Positions 1 to 8,305 of a DNA stretch of 23,136 nucleotides are shown here, in pieces. This DNA comes from an uncultured Maritalea sp. (GTDB taxonomy: Bacteria > Pseudomonadota > Alphaproteobacteria > Rhizobiales > Devosiaceae). The first letter of the stretch is position 1; every line of letters starts with the position of its first letter. The notes beneath the pieces were generated by a model. The model was given only the letters and a program-made list of their open reading frames with translations. It did not search any database and was not told the DNA's origin. Location: assembly GCA_913055925.1 (NCBI GenBank), contig CAJXLH010000009.1, positions 1-23,136 on the forward strand, in the 5' to 3' direction. A program made the translations under genes and the position numbers.

Positions 1-1
1 C

Positions 2-388
2 GCTGATCGCGATACTATTGAAGGTAATGCAGGCGACGATCGGCTGTTTGGCGGCACGGGCGATGATGATCTATTTGGTGGTGTCGGCAATGATACGCTC
101 GTTGGAGGAGCAGGAAACGACTTGCTTGACGGCGATCTTGGTTCCGACACTTTCGTCTTTGCTGAAAATGCTGGCGCAGACACAATTTCTGATTTTGCTG
201 CGGGTACGGGTTATGAAGATGTCATTGAATTGAACGGTATCGCTGGCCTAAGTGATTTTGCTTCTGTTTTGCTGGCAGCTTCAGATGATGGGGTTAACAC
301 CACCATTGATCTTGGGTCAGGCAACAATATCAAATTATTGAACGTTCTTGAGAGTGAACTGAACGCAGACGACTTTAGATTTGTGTAA
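2..388 (+). CDS. RTX (hemolysin-type calcium-binding) protein, C-terminal part
   Basis: Partial gene entering from the left edge; only the last 128 codons are visible and the frame is open from base 2. The visible start carries about four glycine/aspartate-rich nonapeptide repeats of the GGxGxDxLx type (for example GGTGDDDLF, GGVGNDTLV, GGAGNDLLD), which in the RTX family bind calcium and form a beta-roll outside the cell. After the repeats comes a non-repetitive tail ending in LNADDFRFV, which resembles the uncleaved C-terminal secretion signal of type I substrates. A type I exporter starts 27 bases downstream, so this protein is probably its substrate. The functional N-terminal domain (protease, lipase, adhesin or other) lies outside the window, so the activity cannot be stated. 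Confidence 0.9.
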   Translation, partial: ADRDTIEGNAGDDRLFGGTGDDDLFGGVGNDTLVGGAGNDLLDGDLGSDTFVFAENAGADTISDFAAGTGYEDVIELNGIAGLSDFASVLLAASDDGVNTTIDLGSGNNIKLLNVLESELNADDFRFV

Positions 389-414
389 CAAGTTGTATCG
401 GCTGAGTAAGAGTT

Positions 415-2124
415 GTGCGTAGACAAACAAATCGTTGGCAAGGGATTTCCCGCAAACTGAACACTCTTCGGGGTGCGTTTGCCGGCATCGCTCTTGTAAG
501 TCTGTTCATCAACGTTTTGATGCTGACCGGTCCAATGTTCATGCTGCAAGTCTATGATCGGGTCCTGGCGAGTGGCTCAGTCCCGACACTGGTTGTACTT
601 GGCGGATTAACAGCTGCTCTGTTTTTATTTTACGGACTGCTTGATGGTCTGCGAGGACGTGCGTTGCTCAGAATTGGTCAGCGTGTTGACACTCAGCTGA
701 GCGGCGAGGCGTTCGAAATCTCAACGCTCGCGCCAATAGTTGTAGGTCAAAAATCAGGCCAGGTTCGACCTGTGCAAGATATTGACGGACTACGGACGTT
801 CCTTTCTGGACCGGGACCATCGGCGATTTTCGACTTGCCTTGGATGCCACTTTATCTCGCGGTGGTTTTTCTCTTCCATCCTTTGCTGGGTTGGTTTGCA
901 TTTTCAGGCGGCCTGCTTCTTTGTATCTTGATCGCGTTAAAGGAAGTTTTTTCGCGCCGCCCTTCCAAGGAAGCGGCGCAAGAAGCGACACGGCGATCGG
1001 GATTTGTGGAAATGGCCCGTGCGAATGCTGAAGCAATCCAGTCGATGGGAATGCTTGCAAGGTTGCGCCAACAATGGAGCAAACAGAACCAGGAATACTT
1101 GCAAAAGCAACGTAGTTCGAACGATGTTACCAACCTTTTTAGCACGTCGACCAAAACGGTACGCTTCTTGATGCAATCTGGCATTTTGGGCTTAGGGGCA
1201 TGGCTCGCAATTCAACAGCAAGTGTCGCCTGGGATAATGATCGCAGCATCGATCATGATGTCGCGCGCGTTGGCACCAATTGAACAGGCCGTTGCACATT
1301 GGTCAAGTCTGGTAGCCGCCCGACAAAGCTACCAGCGGCTAAAACAATATATAGAGGGTAGGGCGGCCGATCCGGATCTATTGAATATTACGCGCCCAAA
1401 GCACAAGTTGAGTGTTGAGGCGCTGAATTGTGCCCCGATTGGCGTAAATGTACCTTATGTGCGCAACATTTCGTTTGAGCTCAAATCAGGCGATGGGCTC
1501 GGCATCATTGGCCCGTCGGGGTCGGGGAAGTCCACCTTGGCACGTGCCATTGTCGGCATAACATCGTCCTTGCAAGGCTCTGTGAGGTTGGATGGGTCGA
1601 CCTTGGATCAATGGGCAGCGGACGTTCGCAGTTCATTCGTTGGTTATTTGCCGCAGGACGTTCAACTGCTTGACGGAACTATCGCCCAAAACATCTCACG
1701 CTTTGCTGAAGAAGCTGACGACAACTTGGTTGTTGAGGCAGCGAGGACAGCAGATGTCCACGAACTGATCGCATCTTTGCCAGATGGCTACAATACATTG
1801 ATTGGATCAGGAGGATATGGTTTGTCGGCTGGTCAGCGGCAGCGTGTTGCTTTGGCACGTGCAATTTATGACAACCCATTTCTAGTCGTATTGGATGAAC
1901 CAAATTCAAACCTTGATGCAGATGGCGAAGCAGCGCTTTCAAACGCGATCAAATCGATACGGAAATCAGGTTCGATTGTCGTTGTCGTTGCGCACCGTCC
2001 GAGCGCTATTGCGAGCGTCGACAAAATTCTTTGTATGAAGGAAGGATTACAAACAAACTTTGGACCAAAAGAAGAAGTGCTGCGCCAATCACTAGCGCCC
2101 GTCGCAGACCGAGAGGCGGGCTGA
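415..2124 (+). CDS. Type I secretion ABC transporter, permease/ATPase (PrtD family)
   Basis: A 569-residue inner-membrane half-transporter of the usual PrtD length. The N-terminal half (about residues 20-300) has hydrophobic membrane segments and the family-typical stretch GPMFMLQVYDRVL. The C-terminal half is an ABC ATPase with Walker A GPSGSGKS, signature LSAGQRQR, Walker B FLVVLDEP and a switch histidine in VVAHRP. These proteins power one-step export of RTX proteins with a HlyD-type adaptor and a TolC-type outer-membrane channel. The start is GTG at 415; an in-frame stop at 403-405 rules out a longer form, and only a weak ribosome-binding sequence precedes it. It lies 27 bases after the RTX gene and 4 bases before the adaptor gene, so the three probably form one unit. 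No TolC gene is in the window. Confidence 0.93.
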   Translation: MRRQTNRWQGISRKLNTLRGAFAGIALVSLFINVLMLTGPMFMLQVYDRVLASGSVPTLVVLGGLTAALFLFYGLLDGLRGRALLRIGQRVDTQLSGEAFEISTLAPIVVGQKSGQVRPVQDIDGLRTFLSGPGPSAIFDLPWMPLYLAVVFLFHPLLGWFAFSGGLLLCILIALKEVFSRRPSKEAAQEATRRSGFVEMARANAEAIQSMGMLARLRQQWSKQNQEYLQKQRSSNDVTNLFSTSTKTVRFLMQSGILGLGAWLAIQQQVSPGIMIAASIMMSRALAPIEQAVAHWSSLVAARQSYQRLKQYIEGRAADPDLLNITRPKHKLSVEALNCAPIGVNVPYVRNISFELKSGDGLGIIGPSGSGKSTLARAIVGITSSLQGSVRLDGSTLDQWAADVRSSFVGYLPQDVQLLDGTIAQNISRFAEEADDNLVVEAARTADVHELIASLPDGYNTLIGSGGYGLSAGQRQRVALARAIYDNPFLVVLDEPNSNLDADGEAALSNAIKSIRKSGSIVVVVAHRPSAIASVDKILCMKEGLQTNFGPKEEVLRQSLAPVADREAG

Positions 2125-2128
2125 CACC

Positions 2129-3433
2129 ATGGACCAAACGTTTGATGAAAGCTTGGGTAAAAGCATAACCAGAACCATCATATTTATGCTGGGGCTTGTT
2201 GTTCTCCTATTTGGTGGCGCGTTGGCATGGGCCAATCATTTTACTATTTCTGGCGCCGTCATTGCCTCTGGGTCTGTCGTTGTTGAAACAAACGTCAAGC
2301 ATATTCAACACCAAGAAGGAGGGGTAGTTAAATCGATTTTGGTCGACAACAGCGACATTGTTCGAGCAGGTGATGTTTTGCTCAAGCTTGACGATCAATC
2401 CATCGGCGCAACCCGTTCCATTCTCGAAGTTCGGCTTAATGACTTGAAGGCTCAAGAGTCTCGGCTACTTGCAGAACGAGACCGTGCAGATAAGATCGTG
2501 TTCGATGGAGTCGACCCAGAAGACGATGTGGTGGCATCGGAGTTTCGTACAAGTCAGAATGAGCTGTTCCACGCTCGTAAGAACCGGCTCATCAACGAAA
2601 AAAGCCAACTGCGAGAGCAGATCGCGCAATTGGAAAATACAATCCTTGGATACAAAGCACAACTCAACGCACGCATTGTGCAATCGGACCTAGTATCCGG
2701 TGAATTGGACGATGTACGAAAGCTTTACGATCAAAAACTGGTCACTGTTGGCCGAGTGCTGGACTTGGAACGTGAGGTTCTCCAGCTTGAAGCAAACATC
2801 GGTGATCTCAATGCAAAGATTGCGCAACAAAGACAGGCAATTGCGGAAAAAGAAATCCTGCTTCTGCAAGTTGATGAGAATTTTTCGACACGAGTGTTGG
2901 AAGCACTCGCAGCTGTTCAAAGTGAGATCTCGAGCCTGAGCGAAGAACTCGTTGCCGTAAATGACCAGATTAAACGTTTGGCAATTGTGGCGCCAAAAGG
3001 CGGCGTGATTCACGACTTGGCAATTCATACGATCGGAGCCGTAGTTGCGCCTGGTGAACGACTTCTATCCATCGTGCCGAGCGACGATGAGTTGATTATA
3101 GAAGTCAAAATCGAACCGTCGAGCATCAATCAACTGTACTTGTCACAGTCGGCAAATCTTCGTTTTCCGAGCCTTGATCCACGGACGACGCCGGAACTAG
3201 TCGGCACTATTAACTCTATTTCACCGGACCTGTTGCTGGACCAAATAACTGGACAGCAGTTCTACCAAGTTCGTTTGAAAATACCATCAAGTGAACTTAG
3301 CAAGTTAGGCGAGCAACGTATTGTTTCCGGTATGCCTGTTGAAGCCTTCGTGAAGACTGCGGACAGGACAGTACTGACCTATCTCATCAAACCATTGGCC
3401 GACCAAATTGCTCACTCCATGCGCGAAAGGTAG
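2129..3433 (+). CDS. HlyD-family type I secretion periplasmic adaptor (PrtE type)
   Basis: A 434-residue membrane fusion protein, normal for this family. A short cytoplasmic N-terminus is followed by one membrane segment (about residues 17-36, IIFMLGLVVLLFGGALAWA) and the biotinyl-lipoyl-like start (SGAVIASGSVVVE, then HIQHQEGGVVKSILV). A long charged alpha-helical hairpin, predicted coiled coil, spans about residues 95-280, and the C-terminal beta-barrel part includes VAPKGGVIHDL and the typical GMPVEAFVKT. The family links the inner-membrane ABC exporter to an outer-membrane channel. It starts four bases after the exporter stop with a purine-rich GAGGCGGG upstream, indicating co-translation. 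It is intact, and it is the last gene of the secretion unit. Confidence 0.93.
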   Translation: MDQTFDESLGKSITRTIIFMLGLVVLLFGGALAWANHFTISGAVIASGSVVVETNVKHIQHQEGGVVKSILVDNSDIVRAGDVLLKLDDQSIGATRSILEVRLNDLKAQESRLLAERDRADKIVFDGVDPEDDVVASEFRTSQNELFHARKNRLINEKSQLREQIAQLENTILGYKAQLNARIVQSDLVSGELDDVRKLYDQKLVTVGRVLDLEREVLQLEANIGDLNAKIAQQRQAIAEKEILLLQVDENFSTRVLEALAAVQSEISSLSEELVAVNDQIKRLAIVAPKGGVIHDLAIHTIGAVVAPGERLLSIVPSDDELIIEVKIEPSSINQLYLSQSANLRFPSLDPRTTPELVGTINSISPDLLLDQITGQQFYQVRLKIPSSELSKLGEQRIVSGMPVEAFVKTADRTVLTYLIKPLADQIAHSMRER

Positions 3434-3502
3434 CAGCTGCATCGGTTACAATCGGCCCAAAGCGGACATTGCAATTGACAGCTTTGTTAGCGATGAAGTG
3501 AA

Positions 3503-4830
3503 TCAAACTCGTTGTGATGTTCCATGCCTTAGACGGTGGGTCCTAACGGATCTTAATGCTTTTTGTATCATGTGAGCTTGCTTCTCAGAGAGAGACAACT
3601 CATTTGCCAATCTGCAGTCCGCAAGTTCAAAATTTGCCGCTTCGGGTGATTTCGATTTGGGAAACTTCCGTATGAACTCATAAAATTGTGATTCTGTAGG
3701 ACGTTGGTAGTGAATAGGTACGCCCCAGAATTTTTTTGGCGTCAGCTCAAGTACACCGCCACCATAAAATCTCCTATCCATTTCGCAAAACAGTAGTGCC
3801 AAACTGTTGTAAAATGAGAATGAAAGGTCTCGCATCGAAAATCCTTTGCGCATCGTGACCTGTTATGCAGTATCTGTCACGAGAACTTGCACTTGATTGA
3901 TGCTCAATCTTGGGAAGCTGTGTGACCGTTTGAAAAATATCCCATCAGATGCTTCGACAATGGGAATGTTATACCACGGCGAACGATGGCCTCTGATCGA
4001 GGCCGGCTTTTTCGCCTTCGCTGATGTAGTTTAGCGCTTCTTCAGATAGAGGTGGTGCACCGTCACGAACAAAATCTAATAGGAAAGCTGGTTCGCGTCT
4101 TGATATCTCGGACAGTTCGTCTTCTGAGAAAATGGGATCTGACGGAAGAAATGCACCTTTCTTCAGGATGGGGCGCGCCCAGCTCTCCAGTCGTTTTTCG
4201 ACGATTTCGTTTGCCCTGAGAATGAAGAAATCATTCGCAGCCGAGACTATTCCGGCAGAACTTGTCGCATAGTCGCCAAGTGTTTTCAGACTAAAGCGGA
4301 GCTTGTGAAACAAAGCCGCCGTCTCATCATCGAATTAAACTGAGTTATGATCGACGGAATTTGCCCGTTTGCCGCTGAGTTGTATGCTACGGGACCTTAT
4401 GGGTTGAAGCTTAGCAAGTGATTTTACTGAGCTGAGCGTCAACCCAGGCTTTGTTTCCGACGTTGCTTTCGATGCAACAAGTGCGACAGCGTCCTGATCA
4501 AGCTTACGGAATGCTTTGTCGTGAGGCGTAAGTATCTCAACGGTTTCAAAGTTTTCTACGAGAAAAGACTGTAGAAATTGGCCATATTTCACGTTTAAGA
4601 GTTCATAGGGAACTGCGAAGGCCAGGACTCCGTTATCGGACAAGAGCATATTCGAAGCCACAACGAACGCTGCCCAGGCATTCTTGAGTTCAAAAAGCGG
4701 ATATTGTGCGATCTGGCTTAGGTCTTGAATATTTTTTCAACTCGTCACCGAAATTGTGGCGCCTAATGTAAGACGGATGTGTGAGTGTCGTGTCTGTGCT
4801 TTGCAGAAATGTCAACTTATTGCTTTGCTC
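3503..4830 (-). pseudogene. Decayed Eco57I-type N6-adenine DNA methyltransferase
   Basis: Three open stretches on the minus strand join into one methyltransferase-like protein when lesions are ignored. From the N-terminal side: EQSNKLTF... then THPSYIRRHNFGDELKKY (about 4830-4733), then QDLSQIAQYPLFELKNAW and GVLAFAVPYELLNVKYGQF (about 4730-4338), then FDDETAALFHKLRF... (4334-4000), then RGHRSPWYNIPIVEA (about 3995-3866), then FYGGGVLELTPKKFWGVP (3850-3503). The order matches the family: motif IV region, Rossmann core end, target-recognition part and the typical GGGVLELTP terminus. Lesions seen: a frameshift near 4730, a TAA at 4337-4335, a frameshift near 3995-4003 and a TAA at 3865-3863. 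The catalytic NPPY appears as HPSY. The SAM-binding motif I was not found upstream, so the N-terminus is also lost. Family assignment is fairly sure; loss of function is near certain. Confidence 0.85.
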
Positions 4831-5352
4831 TTATATCACAAATACGCATAATTTTCGTTATGGAACTTTTTCCAAAATGGTAGTTTGCGTAGGCACGCAA
4901 GTTAAATGTTCCGTTTGAGAGATCCGTCTCCATATTCTTCCTAAACTAGCGGTAATCGAAATCGAGTGAAACGAACTCAGCCCAACTATGTTTTGGAGAT
5001 CGATGCCTACGCACTATTGTTTACGTGTCCTCTTCCTCGATTCCGCAGAAACTACGGATTGTCGTACCACGGTTCGCATCGATGGTTTTAACGTAGTTCT
5101 GAGTGTTTATTCCTGGCTCTCATGAATATTTGTTCAATGCCATTTTCTTACAGCTTATCTTGCCACGCGAGCTTACAATCTGAATGCGCATGTCTAAAAC
5201 GATAAGATGACTCACCAGCTCACCAGCAAATATTCCGAGAACGCGAACTCAACAAAAACTCTCTCGAGTCGGATGAGAAAGCGGATAAGGAAATCAAGGC
5301 TGAACCTGAACGCATTTAGATTGGTGAGCTCTTAAAACACGGTTCACATGTA

Positions 5353-5392
5353 GCGGACAAAAAGCGGACAGCTTGCGGACAAAAAGCGGGCA
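5353..5392. repeat. Four GCGG(A/G)CA units at 11-bp spacing
   Basis: GCGGACA begins at 5353, 5364 and 5375, and a fourth variant GCGGGCA begins at 5386, each exactly 11 bases after the last. Units one and three are followed by four A residues, giving a 15-base direct repeat (GCGGACAAAAAGCGG) at 5353-5367 and 5375-5389. A period of 11 is not a multiple of three, so this is not a protein repeat. It is about one DNA helical turn, which would place the units on one face of the helix, as in protein-binding arrays. The function is unknown. Confidence 0.7.
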
Positions 5393-5462
5393 ATCCCCGT
5401 AACGTCTTGAAAAATATGCGAAATTTAGTTTCCTCACAAATTGACCCAAGAACTCGCCAAAA

Positions 5463-5509
5463 AACGCAAGGAAACCGGGCCTTTGGACCGGTTTGCAGTC
5501 AGCTGCGTT
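5463..5509. repeat. Nested inverted repeat / hairpin
   Basis: A perfect 7-bp stem AAACCGG (5472-5478) pairs with CCGGTTT (5488-5494) around a 9-base loop. It sits inside outer arms AACGCA (5463-5468) and TGCGTT (5504-5509). A competing small stem GCAG/CTGC lies at 5495-5506. There is no T-run, so it is a poor intrinsic terminator, and it does not fold as a tRNA. It could be a relic of a mobile-element end or recombination site, which is inference only. Confidence 0.5.
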
Positions 5510-5831
5510 CCGTGTGTCTCAAAAATGGAAACAGAGTGCCCCATTTTTCTATTGAAAGAAAAGTAGGCCTCTCCCGCGTGGGTAGATGGCCTGCGATTTT
5601 AACTCGCGGCACACTCGTTGCCGCACTATTTTCATCGCTGAATTTTCAGCCAACTTTGTCGTTCGCTGACGGATTGTGCGACAATGACAATTTCGATCTC
5701 AAACCAAAATTTATCACTTCGCAAGTTTGGCATTTTGGCGTCTAAAGGTGTTTTAATATCTCTTGAGTTCTTGGGAGGCGCTTAAGTGAATTCTCGATGA
5801 ATTTACGCCAACGTCTGCCCGTTTCCAAGGC

Positions 5832-6766
5832 CTAGTTATATGCTGTGGCCAAATCATCTGGACGATCTTCAACCATAGCCTCGACTAAAAATGCCGCTCG
5901 TTCGCGGCCTTTCGATGCCTTTAATTGATCCGCGCTACCACGTCGACGAGCAGCGACAATTAGCTTATGGACAGCAAATTTTTCCGGCCTTTGCACCTGT
6001 ACAAGAATGCCAGATCTATAGATTGCTGCGGCGTAGATTGGATCCGCGACCAAATAATTGAGGTAGTTTAGGGCTTGTGCATTTTCACCCAATGCTGGCA
6101 ACTCTCGGACGATTTCTTGTCCAAATGCTGGCGTCAGGAACTCTACTAATTGGCCGCTGCCTCCTTGTGCCCAACGCCATGTTTTGCTTGGATCGATGTC
6201 GGGTACTGGATCGAACTTTAGAGCAGAAAATGGGTCAGCTAGAGCTGGGTCTACTTTGTCTTTGAGTGCTAAACTCAACCTCTCAAATTGAGCGATGTCG
6301 ATATCACCAGTATTGGCCATCCCGCCCAAAGGCAATCGAACGCCAAGCTCCCCCTCATATAGTCGGAAAGCGTTTGTGCCAACCAATGTACCCCCTAGTC
6401 GAAATGTGCCAGCACCTGCCATAGCTGACAAAACTGAACCAGTTACCCGGTCGGTTGGTGTCATGCCTTCCGCGCGCTGCAATCTGACCAATCGCGAGCG
6501 TTCTAGTCACCGCATCTTAGCCGTCGCGCGCAATTCTTCAATCCGCTCAACACGCGTGCGCGTTTCTTCATTGTCTTCGCCAATATAGAAAAATCGCATG
6601 TCGCGTCCAACGCGACGTGTGGCATACCAGTACGCTTTGTCGCCACGCAACTTTAGTGTTGGCTTACCCTCGACACCTGCTGCGGGTTCACTCGCAACAA
6701 TCTTCCTAAGTCTGTGTATGCGCTCGTCGCAATGCTACTTAATTCGAGCATGCCAATCAATTTCAT
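5832..6766 (-). pseudogene. Decayed GSU2403-like nucleotidyltransferase
   Basis: The longest intact part (6491-5832, from a TTG) carries LGGTLVGTNAFRLYEGELGV followed by TGDIDIAQF. This is the glycine-rich loop and the DxD metal-binding pair of a nucleotidyltransferase fold, matching the GSU2403/NTP_transf_8 type of uncharacterised proteins. Reading upstream in the same frame gives TLKLRGDKAYWYATRRVG and MRFFYIGEDNEETRTRVERI, family-like N-terminal sequence, interrupted by TGA at 6509-6507. Further upstream the sequence shifts frame near 6690-6712, and an N-terminus MKLIGMLELSSIATSAYTDL starts at ATG 6766. Joined, it is about 311 codons, close to what I expect for full length in this family. 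One stop plus one frameshift make it a pseudogene. The C-terminal fragment alone could still be translated, but it lacks the conserved N-terminal domain. Confidence 0.78.
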
Positions 6767-6912
6767 CTTTTGCGTGGCACGAGCATGCCTATCAAAAAGT
6801 AAAATTGCTAGGCACATTCGCTCACTAGTCCGAACTCCAATCGAAAAACCGTAAACACTCTATGATGTCCATCAAATTGAACGACTAGGAATTGAGTAGT
6901 AACTGGCCGTCG

Positions 6913-7608
6913 TTACGCCCGCGCTTTTTCAAACGCGGCCCAGGCTTTTTCGAAAGCGTCGAAATCAAAGCCTTCTTCTCGTGCAGGGCCGAGGACGATG
7001 TGTTCGTTTTCGAGCAGTTGATTTATGGCGTTTTCGAGATTGGGCACAACGTCTTTGGGGATGTTTACTGCGCCGTGTTGGTCGGCGTGAAGGAGATCGC
7101 CGGGCTGGACGGTCATGCCGCAAATGCTCACTTCTTTATCAAATGATTTGACGTGCACGAAACCGTGGCTGGGGCCAATGGAACCGGCAAGTACAGGAAA
7201 ATCTGGCGCCATATCGTCTAGGTCCCGCATCACTGAATTTGTGACGACACCTGAGATGCCAAATCCTTTGTGGACGGTTGTGTTGATTTCGCCCCAATAA
7301 GCGCCAATGCAATTTGGAAAATCTGTATCTTCGATCACCGTTACAGCAGGACCATTTACGTCCGCCATGTAGCGGTAGTAGTCCATTCGTCGGGCGCGGA
7401 TGGTGTCGGCATCTTCCTTGGGGGGCTCAACCGCCGCAATTTGAGCAGTTTTGGCAAAGCCGACCATCACTTTTTTGCCGTTGCCGGCAAACTGCATGGT
7501 TTGCCGGGTGAAGTTGGCGAAGCCGCGCTGGCCTTGCGCCACTTCAATGGCGTTGCAAACGGTCGGCGTATCGACACGGTTGAGAAGTTCGTAAAGTGAC
7601 TTTTCCAT
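6913..7608 (-). CDS. RraA-like protein (possible class II-type aldolase/decarboxylase)
   Basis: A 231-residue RraA-family protein, the last gene of the long operon. The family includes 4-hydroxy-4-methyl-2-oxoglutarate aldolases, oxaloacetate decarboxylases and the RNase E regulator RraA; in catabolic operons the aldolase role is usual. Seen here: GAYWGEINTTVHKGFGISGVVT, then the conserved Arg-Asp pair (R128-D129), then GSIGPSHGFVHVKSFD and PGDLLHADQHGAVNIP. The DG that commonly precedes the RD pair is replaced by NS, so the substrate may differ from characterised enzymes. The ATG overlaps the hydrolase stop by one base (TAATG), indicating translational coupling. A terminal carbon-carbon cleavage step yielding a central metabolite is inferred from position and family, not shown. 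Confidence 0.85.
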   Translation of the reverse strand: MEKSLYELLNRVDTPTVCNAIEVAQGQRGFANFTRQTMQFAGNGKKVMVGFAKTAQIAAVEPPKEDADTIRARRMDYYRYMADVNGPAVTVIEDTDFPNCIGAYWGEINTTVHKGFGISGVVTNSVMRDLDDMAPDFPVLAGSIGPSHGFVHVKSFDKEVSICGMTVQPGDLLHADQHGAVNIPKDVVPNLENAINQLLENEHIVLGPAREEGFDFDAFEKAWAAFEKARA

Positions 7609-8303
7609 TATGTAGCCAACCAGTTTTGAAGCGCTTTGTTTGTTTCGGTGGGTTTTTCCAATGTGGGGAGATGCCCTGCATCGGGGATGATTTCCAGAAC
7701 GCTGCCTTTAATCAAATCATGCATCATAACGTGGCGTTCAATTGGGCAAAGCTGATCATTTTCACCGCACATGATCAAAGTCGGTACATTTACCGCTTTG
7801 AGCGTTTCACATTGGTCGGGACGATCACGTAGCGCTCGTGATTGAGATTTGAACGCGGCTGCGCCTTTGGCCTCTGCCATTTCAACACAGGTCGCGACAA
7901 TCGCCGGATGATCTGCGGGATTATCGACATATTTTGGGATGAAAGTGTCGCGCATCATGTCTAGCAATTGGCCATTTTCGGCGCGCTCGATTTGGGCTGC
8001 CCGTCCCTCCGCGACCGCAGATAACTCTGCGCGTGGGTTCGTGTCGAGCAATGCCAACCTATCAATACGCTCCGGTGCCAAACGCCACATTTCCATGGCG
8101 ATGATGCCGCCCATGGAAAGCCCAACTAGCGCAAAGCGCGGTGGCGCGTGGGCGAGTATGTTAGACGCGATTTCACTGATGGTATTGAGATTTGGAACCG
8201 CTGCAATTTGCACGCTCAAGTGGGCTGAGAAGGCATCAAGTTGCGGGGCGAACAATCGCACATCGCACATCATGCCCGGAACAAAAAGCAGCGGTGTGCT
8301 CAT
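7608..8303 (-). CDS. Alpha/beta-fold hydrolase (esterase/lactonase-like)
   Basis: A 231-residue soluble hydrolase. It starts with a strand and oxyanion-hole-like turn (LLFVPGMMCD), has the nucleophile elbow GLSMGG with Ser63, an acidic residue in CGENDQLCP (Asp183) and the histidine in DAGHLPTLE (His211), so the Ser-Asp-His triad is complete. Short single-domain members of this type include enol-lactonases and carboxylesterases. Being between a bicupin and an RraA-like aldolase gene suggests opening of a lactone or ester intermediate, which is inference. It starts two bases after the bicupin stop and overlaps the next gene by one base. Confidence 0.88.
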   Translation of the reverse strand: MSTPLLFVPGMMCDVRLFAPQLDAFSAHLSVQIAAVPNLNTISEIASNILAHAPPRFALVGLSMGGIIAMEMWRLAPERIDRLALLDTNPRAELSAVAEGRAAQIERAENGQLLDMMRDTFIPKYVDNPADHPAIVATCVEMAEAKGAAAFKSQSRALRDRPDQCETLKAVNVPTLIMCGENDQLCPIERHVMMHDLIKGSVLEIIPDAGHLPTLEKPTETNKALQNWLAT

Positions 8304-8305
8304 GT

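Larger units (their letters stand above)
4831..5831. other. Non-coding or decayed stretch between two pseudogenes
   Basis: About 1 kb with no gene I can defend. Reading all frames gives only short open stretches broken by stops. One minus-strand reading from ATG 4933 (METDLSNGTFNLRAYANYHF) is preceded by AGGA and could be a leftover of the methyltransferase N-terminus, but I cannot tie it to the family. A plus-strand reading of 112 codons at 5407-5745 has a late hydrophobic, signal-peptide-like patch (GTLVAALFSSLNFQPTLSFA), but has no recognisable domain and no convincing ribosome-binding site. The stretch also holds the phased 11-bp repeat at 5353-5392 and the hairpin at 5463-5509, listed separately. 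It is best read as the eroded interior of a former accessory insertion. Confidence 0.5.

Noticed and set aside
4817..4933. Short minus-strand reading starting METDLSNGTFNLRAYANYHF after AGGA
   Set aside because: Only about 38 codons, no family match I can defend, and its frame does not join the methyltransferase remnant without another shift.
5353..5392. Possible CRISPR array
   Set aside because: Units are 7 bases with 4-base gaps, far too short for repeats and spacers.
5407..5745. 112-codon plus-strand open frame with a signal-peptide-like patch
   Set aside because: No recognisable domain, no good ribosome-binding site, hydrophobic patch too far from the start, and it lies in decayed surroundings. 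Kept only as a remark in the region entry.
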